Source: UBA57 sp013378375
GTDB lineage: Archaea; Thermoproteota; Nitrososphaeria; Nitrososphaerales; UBA57
Length of the DNA stretch: 35,997 nt
Direction of reading: 5' to 3'
Assembly (NCBI GenBank): GCA_013378375.1
Contig: JACAFT010000008.1
Span: 1 to 35,997 of the forward strand
Shown piece after piece: positions 31,925-35,997 of this stretch. The notes under the pieces were generated by a model. The model did not search any database and had not been told where the DNA came from. It saw only the letters and a program-made list of their open reading frames with translations. Position numbers and translations under genes: made by a program. Within the stretch, counting starts at the first letter, position 1, and each line of letters begins with the position of its first letter.

Positions 31925-32560
31925 ATGGTAACAATATCTAATGTAAAGAATTTGGAAGTCGAAATAGCCATTATTACATTAAATAGCAAGGCATATTATG
32001 AAATTGTAAAAATATTAAAGACTCATGGTTTTTGTTTCTGTAGTCTAACACCAACAGATAAGATACCAAAATCAATAAATCTTGTAATTACCACCAATGC
32101 AGAAAAACACATTGTATCAGGAATTAATCATATCACAATAGAAGAATTACACAATACTCTCACACAACGGTGTGTATTGATAAGTAAATTAAGTGATGTA
32201 AAATTGGATATAATTACAATAGGAATTGATCCTGGATATAGATCTGGTTTGACGGTATATAGTTATAATAAACAACTTTATTCAAAGGTTTGTAGATCAA
32301 CCAGTGAAATAAAAAAAATTATTTTGGAAATTTGTAAGTATTTCATGTATAGTAAAAAAATTATAAAAATCGGAATTGGAGATAAACATAATTCTTTCAG
32401 ACTTGCAGATTCAATTAAAAAATTTAATGATAAAAATACATCAATAGAAATAGTTAATGAATTTGGTACATCACAACAAAAAAGAAAACCAAATAAAAGA
32501 GGATTTAAAGATATAAGAGCTGCAGAAATTATTGCATTTCGTCAAGGAAAATCATACTAG
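31925..32560 (+). CDS. RuvC/YqgF-like RNase H-fold protein with extra N-terminal domain
   Basis: About 211 residues from the ATG at 31925; a TTG at 31922 adds one and is used for the numbering here. The N-terminal ~95 residues form an alpha/beta domain I do not recognise. From about residue 97 an RNase H-type fold begins: ITIGIDPGYRSGLTVYS (Asp103), then KIGIGDKHN (Asp154), IVNEFGTS (Glu180) and FKDIRAAEIIAF (Asp197). This order of acids and the DPG-x-x-x-G loop match RuvC/YqgF nucleases. It may act on branched DNA or on RNA. The divergent RadB-like neighbour makes a recombination role attractive (inference). Confidence 0.75.
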   Translation: MVTISNVKNLEVEIAIITLNSKAYYEIVKILKTHGFCFCSLTPTDKIPKSINLVITTNAEKHIVSGINHITIEELHNTLTQRCVLISKLSDVKLDIITIGIDPGYRSGLTVYSYNKQLYSKVCRSTSEIKKIILEICKYFMYSKKIIKIGIGDKHNSFRLADSIKKFNDKNTSIEIVNEFGTSQQKRKPNKRGFKDIRAAEIIAFRQGKSY

Positions 32561-32571
32561 GAATAATTAAA

Positions 32572-32706
32572 TTATCTTTCTTTATTCTCTTTTGTGCAAA
32601 ATAATGGACTAGCAGGTCCACAAGAGTGACAAATAAAATCTATATGATCACTAACTGGAACTTTATCCATAGGTTTATTACAAATCGAACAATTTTTTTC
32701 GTCCAT
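32572..32706 (-). CDS. 44-residue zinc-ribbon-like protein
   Basis: A short frame from an ATG at 32706 to TAA at 32572-32574. The protein begins MDEKNCSICNKPMDK and continues to DFICHSCGP and a final LFCTKEN, giving CxxC, CxxC and one more Cys. The two CxxC pairs about 17 residues apart form a plausible treble-clef or ribbon zinc site. It fits neatly between the convergent RuvC-like gene and nnrE without overlap. Small Cys-rich proteins of this kind are frequent in archaea and often missed. Function unknown; interaction with nucleic acid or protein are both possible. Confidence 0.7.
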   Translation of the reverse strand: MDEKNCSICNKPMDKVPVSDHIDFICHSCGPASPLFCTKENKER

Positions 32707-32759
32707 AGTTTTGTCATATTTCTATTAATAGTAGTTTAACTTAAACTTATACCAGATAA

Positions 32760-33431
32760 TTGAAGTCAATTCACCCAGTTAAAATGAAAAAATTAGAAGA
32801 CAATACGGAAAAAATAGGTATTTCAAAACTACTTTTAATGGAAAATGCTGGTGCAGGACTTGCAAAAATAATAATTAATAGATACAACAAAAAGAAAATA
32901 AAAAAAATATTGATCATTTGTGGTAGTGGAAATAATGGCGGAGATGGATTAGTATGTGCAAGGCATTTACTGAATTTTGCAGACACCATAACAATTTGTT
33001 TATTAAATACAAAAAAAACGTTGAAAACTCATGAAACTAAAACAAATTGGAAAATAATTAATAACATTAATCAGATTAAAACAATTGAATTTTTTCAAAA
33101 TGATAATTTTTTCAAGAGTTTTGATAAAGAATTAAGTAAATGTAATATCGTAATCGATGCTATATTTGGGACTGGAATAAAAGGTAATATGAAAGAACAT
33201 TTTACACAGGTAATTAAACAAGTCAACAAGAAAAAAAAGCACATAATTTCTGTCGATATACCATCTGGATTAGACCCTGCGACAGGAGATATTCATACTA
33301 ATGTAATAAAAGCAGAAGTGACAGTTACGTTTCATAAAGTAAAAAAAGGATTGCAAAAGAAAAAAAATATTACAGGAAAAATAATTGTAATACCAATAGG
33401 AATACCACCAGAATTGGAAAAAGACCTATAG
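32760..33431 (+). CDS. nnrE: NAD(P)HX epimerase (YjeF N-terminal domain only)
   Basis: Epimerises damaged, hydrated NAD(P)H so that the S form can be repaired. The 223 residues show LLMENAGAGLA, the dinucleotide loop CGSGNNGGDGLVCARHL, NIVIDAIFGTGIKG and SVDIPSGLDPATGD. The protein stops at IPIGIPPELEKDL, the point where the dehydratase (NnrD) domain normally begins in archaeal bifunctional proteins. NnrD is therefore separate or absent. The start is a TTG at 32760. The central part is Lys/Asn-rich like much of the window. Confidence 0.9.
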   Translation: MKSIHPVKMKKLEDNTEKIGISKLLLMENAGAGLAKIIINRYNKKKIKKILIICGSGNNGGDGLVCARHLLNFADTITICLLNTKKTLKTHETKTNWKIINNINQIKTIEFFQNDNFFKSFDKELSKCNIVIDAIFGTGIKGNMKEHFTQVIKQVNKKKKHIISVDIPSGLDPATGDIHTNVIKAEVTVTFHKVKKGLQKKKNITGKIIVIPIGIPPELEKDL

Positions 33432-33444
33432 TATATATTCATGA

Positions 33445-34104
33445 ATGTGTATACACAATTATCAATTGGAATTCGCACAAATTATCGTCGGAAATATGAA
33501 AAATTTTACTTATCTTGTTGGTGATAATGAAACAAAAAATGGTTTTATAATTGACCCATCATATGATATTGATAAAGTTATTTCGGCAGCAAGGAAGATG
33601 GAACTTAATATAAAATATATTTTTAATACGCACAGTCATTGGGATCATACACTTGGAAATAAGGAAGCAGCCCAACGAACAGGGGCAAAAATTTGTGCGT
33701 ATAAAAATTCTCCAACAACTAAAGATGTTTCATTAAATGATAAAGATATTATAAAAATTGATTCATTAACATTAAAAGTAATACACACACCAGGACATAC
33801 ACCAGACAGTGTCTGCTACTTGATGAAGGATAAAAATGAAGTGAAAAAACGATTTCTATTCACTGGAGATACTTTATTCGTAGGCGGCTGTGGAAGGACA
33901 GACCTACCTGGAGGGAAAGAATCCGATTTATATAGTAGTTTTAAAAAGATTCTAAAATTAGATGATCATGTAAAAATATGCCCAGGGCATGATTATGGTT
34001 CAAGGCTTATTTCTAGTGTTCGGTACGAAAAACGTCATAATGTATTCTTACAATTTGAAAATAAACAAGAATTTGTTACATTAATGAAAACTGCTAATCG
34101 TTAA
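33445..34104 (+). CDS. Metallo-beta-lactamase-fold hydrolase (glyoxalase II/ETHE1-like)
   Basis: 219 residues with the complete binuclear metal site: THSHWDH (His63, His65, Asp67, His68), HTPGH (His118), GD (Asp142) and CPGH (His182). The segment FTGDTLFVGGCGRTDLPGG is characteristic of the glyoxalase II and persulfide dioxygenase (ETHE1) group. The single-iron dioxygenases and the two-metal thioesterases cannot be separated by eye. No rhodanese domain is attached. The ATG at 33445 follows nnrE by 13 bases and the stop overlaps the JAMM gene by one base (TAATG). Confidence 0.88.
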   Translation: MCIHNYQLEFAQIIVGNMKNFTYLVGDNETKNGFIIDPSYDIDKVISAARKMELNIKYIFNTHSHWDHTLGNKEAAQRTGAKICAYKNSPTTKDVSLNDKDIIKIDSLTLKVIHTPGHTPDSVCYLMKDKNEVKKRFLFTGDTLFVGGCGRTDLPGGKESDLYSSFKKILKLDDHVKICPGHDYGSRLISSVRYEKRHNVFLQFENKQEFVTLMKTANR

Positions 34105-34490
34105 TGAATAATAAAAAAATTTATATTAAAAAAGATGTTATTTTTGGACTTCTAGATTATTGTAAATCTTTACACCCAGTAGAAGGGATTTTATTATTAC
34201 AAGGAACACATGTTAAAGAAAAAATTGAAGTAGACAGATTGATGATTCCTCCATTACCTACACATAGTGAGGAGTTTTCAAGCTTCGATCAATATCAAGT
34301 ACCACTAGATTCATCTATTTTAGGAACAGCTCATTCACATCCAAATGGTGTAAATGAACCATCAGATACAGATTTATTAAATTTTTTTGGATTAATAGGG
34401 ATCATAGTTACTCCACCTTTTGTAAATGAAAAAGACATAAATGTATATAATTCAGAAGGAAATACAATAAAATTTACACTGTATGAATAA
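34104..34490 (+). CDS. JAMM/MPN+ metallopeptidase (desampylase-like)
   Basis: 128 residues with a full JAMM zinc-peptidase signature: Glu27 (HPVEGILLLQG) and H-x-H-x7-S-x2-D at His77, His79, Ser87 and Asp90 (AHSHPNGVNEPSD). Stand-alone archaeal proteins of this size are desampylases, removing ubiquitin-like SAMP/Urm1-type modifiers, or act on cysteine-synthesis carrier proteins. No ubiquitin-like or E1-like gene is in the window, so the substrate is unknown. Coupled to the metallo-beta-lactamase-fold gene by TAATG; convergent with mptA one base after its stop. Confidence 0.88.
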   Translation: MNNKKIYIKKDVIFGLLDYCKSLHPVEGILLLQGTHVKEKIEVDRLMIPPLPTHSEEFSSFDQYQVPLDSSILGTAHSHPNGVNEPSDTDLLNFFGLIGIIVTPPFVNEKDINVYNSEGNTIKFTLYE

Positions 34491-34491
34491 C

Positions 34492-35220
34492 TTAAAGTGT
34501 CGATGACCAAGACGCAACTGCATCGTGAGAATGTATAGATTCCAAGCTTCGAGCATCAATATGTTTAGCATTAGGAAATTTTTCAAGACAATTACGTACA
34601 ACATCCTCAACGAATTTTGAGTTTTCTTGTGCGTCGATTATTTTGTTAGCTTCGTCAGCTCGATTGAGGAATTCTGTTAAACGTGCAGAAAAACATTCTT
34701 CAAGTAATAATGAAACTTCTTCAAAATTTATTAAACTTTGTTCATGAAATTCAACTGTCAATATAGTACGCTGCATATGCCCTACACCAGTTATGGCTTT
34801 ACTACAAGGACAAGATGTAATTCCTGTAAGTGAAAATTTGTAATAAAAATCGTTTTTTTCGGTAAGCGTAATAGAAACATCAAGGAATTGATCACGTATA
34901 GGATATTGAAAAACAACATTTATGATACAATTAGGTTGAGTTTTTGTTACATCGTCGTAGATTTGATTGAGCGAATCTTCAATATATTTTCCCTTCATAT
35001 ACTTGAGACTAGATTTAATTAATCGACTCATATGAACTCCACGAGTATTGTTAGTCGAAACAGAAACATTAATTGTAATTGGAAGTTGCCATTCCCTACC
35101 ATAATAAATAGTCTTAAAATTCGAAATACCTGCGGAAACATTTACTTTAGATTTTTCATTCTGTATATCAGGCAGACTAGAAATTTGAGTAAATTTTCTT
35201 GATTTATATGAATCGAACAT
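34492..35220 (-). CDS. mptA: GTP cyclohydrolase, MptA/FolE2 family
   Basis: Converts GTP to a dihydroneopterin (cyclic phosphate or triphosphate) as first step to pterins or 7-deazaguanines. The 242 residues show the COG1469 features: VSVSTNNTRGVHMSRL, then the metal-binding Cys segment LTGITSCPCSKAITGVGHMQR, and a C-terminal SLESIHSHDAVASW. A GAGG ribosome-binding site (about 35231-35235) precedes the ATG at 35220. It follows queC on the same strand after 74 bases. That neighbour suggests a FolE2-like role in preQ0/archaeosine synthesis; the MptA role in pterin synthesis is the alternative. Confidence 0.92.
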   Translation of the reverse strand: MFDSYKSRKFTQISSLPDIQNEKSKVNVSAGISNFKTIYYGREWQLPITINVSVSTNNTRGVHMSRLIKSSLKYMKGKYIEDSLNQIYDDVTKTQPNCIINVVFQYPIRDQFLDVSITLTEKNDFYYKFSLTGITSCPCSKAITGVGHMQRTILTVEFHEQSLINFEEVSLLLEECFSARLTEFLNRADEANKIIDAQENSKFVEDVVRNCLEKFPNAKHIDARSLESIHSHDAVASWSSTL

Positions 35221-35294
35221 AATAATAATTTCCTCTATTTTTAGTGCCGGTTTGTATTACTTAAAAAATTATGCCTGCATCACAATAGTGCCAA

Positions 35295-35963
35295 CTAGTC
35301 ATCATATTGGATTGGATCAATCATATTAATTTTTTTAAAACTAGTTAATCTTAAAGTGCACGATCTACATAAACCACAAGCAAAATTCTCCTGTTTTTCA
35401 CAACTCCATGTCAAGTCAAGTGGAATTTTCAAACGTATTGCTTCTTCAAGAACTTGTGTCTTAGTAAGTTTATGAAGAGGCATAAAAATATTGTATTGAA
35501 TTTTATTAGAAGTATAAGTTGAAAAATTAAATAATTTAGTCAAGTCTTCAAAGAAATTAATACTTGTATCTGGAAAATAATTAATATCATTTTTATTATG
35601 GCCGCCAACAATAATTTCAATTCCATGTGTTTCTGCATACCAAGCGGCAAGTGAATAAAAAATTAAATTTCTAAATGAAATGTAATTTGGAGGAATAGTA
35701 TTATTTTTTTTATACAAAGAACTTGAACTTGAGTAAATTTCATCTTCAAATTCAGATAAAAAATCAAGATTAATTGTTTTATGTTCAATAGTTCCAGCTA
35801 ATTTAGAAATTTGTGAACAACATTCAATCTCTTTTGAAAATCGTTTAAAATAATTAAAAGTAATTGTATATAGATTATAACCTTGTTCTTTCATTTTCCA
35901 CAGTGCAACAGTTGAATCAATACCGCCAGAAAGAAGAACAAGTACGTTATTATTGCTCAACAT
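35295..35963 (-). CDS. queC: 7-cyano-7-deazaguanine synthase
   Basis: ATP-dependent conversion of 7-carboxy-7-deazaguanine to preQ0, the precursor of archaeosine at position 15 of archaeal tRNA. 222 residues from the ATG at 35963; a TTG at 35978 would add five. The PP-loop LVLLSGGIDSTVALW binds ATP. GGHNKND is the second signature, and the C-terminal zinc site CEKQENFACGLCRSC has four Cys. It is transcribed toward mptA/folE2, which can feed the same pathway. The spacer to mptA (35221-35294) holds no riboswitch I can recognise. The gene begins 34 bases from the window end. Confidence 0.94.
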   Translation of the reverse strand: MLSNNNVLVLLSGGIDSTVALWKMKEQGYNLYTITFNYFKRFSKEIECCSQISKLAGTIEHKTINLDFLSEFEDEIYSSSSSLYKKNNTIPPNYISFRNLIFYSLAAWYAETHGIEIIVGGHNKNDINYFPDTSINFFEDLTKLFNFSTYTSNKIQYNIFMPLHKLTKTQVLEEAIRLKIPLDLTWSCEKQENFACGLCRSCTLRLTSFKKINMIDPIQYDD

Positions 35964-35997
35964 AATCACAATCTTCAATCTGGTGAAAGATATGCAG

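Noticed and set aside
31869..31934. Upstream extension of the RadB-like protein
   Set aside because: A hydrophobic stretch that reaches across the start of the divergent RuvC-like gene. The ATG at 31868 leaves a normal spacer.
35221..35294. preQ1/preQ0-type riboswitch between queC and mptA
   Set aside because: The 74-base spacer has no convincing pseudoknot or conserved aptamer pattern. Only a repeated AGTGCC is visible.

Overview
The window is a compact, AT-rich (roughly one third G+C by eye) archaeal chromosome segment. It most likely comes from a Nitrososphaerota (Thaumarchaeota) genome of the marine Nitrosopumilales type. Archaeal markers are the large subunit of replication factor C, release factor aRF1 (NIKS and GGQ motifs), KEOPS subunits Kae1, Bud32 and Pcc1, ribosomal protein S15/S13e, a UbiA-type lipid prenyltransferase, a tRNA-splicing endonuclease, a MptA/FolE2 cyclohydrolase and two intron-containing tRNAs. 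Many genes start with TTG, overlap by 1-17 bases, or have interlocked convergent stop codons. The placement within Thaumarchaeota is inference; no amo, 16S or other lineage marker is present.

Layout. 1-5330: end of a Lys/Ala-repeat protein, triosephosphate isomerase, a membrane protein, an Lrp/AsnC regulator, a membrane-anchored beta-propeller and PEP synthase. 5422-7043: two coupled unknown membrane proteins, a GC-richer noncoding block, a tiny unknown gene and a COG1325-type RNA-binding protein. 7069-11294: kae1-bud32-rdgB-rps15-pcc1-serS, a tRNA modification and translation run. 11291-13883 (minus): rfcL, UbiA prenyltransferase, tRNA endonuclease. 13981-15289: tRNA-Arg(TCG) with a 12-nt intron, msrB, a gamma-carbonic-anhydrase-like protein and tRNA-Leu(CAA), which appears to carry three introns. 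15481-21974: a tightly coupled histidine operon, hisG-hisD-HAD-hisB-hisH-hisA-hisF-hisI. 21981-26384: UMP kinase, aRF1 and ValRS. 26381-31216: a membrane-anchored subtilase, type IA topoisomerase and two small accessory genes. 31224-32706: a degenerate RadA/RadB-like protein divergent from a RuvC/YqgF-like protein, then a 44-residue zinc protein. 32760-34490: NAD(P)HX epimerase, a metallo-beta-lactamase-fold hydrolase and a JAMM peptidase. 34492-35963 (minus): mptA/folE2 and queC, fitting preQ0/archaeosine synthesis.

How they work together. The his operon holds every step except HisE and HisC, with a HAD phosphatase in the place expected for histidinol-phosphate phosphatase. KEOPS (t6A), MptA-QueC (archaeosine), the splicing endonuclease and the intron-bearing tRNAs make tRNA maturation the dominant theme. 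The most unusual observations are the multi-intron tRNA-Leu, the in-frame 45-bp duplication inside hisB, the splicing endonuclease without its expected His, a duplicated start region before msrB, and the RadB-like/RuvC-like divergent pair.
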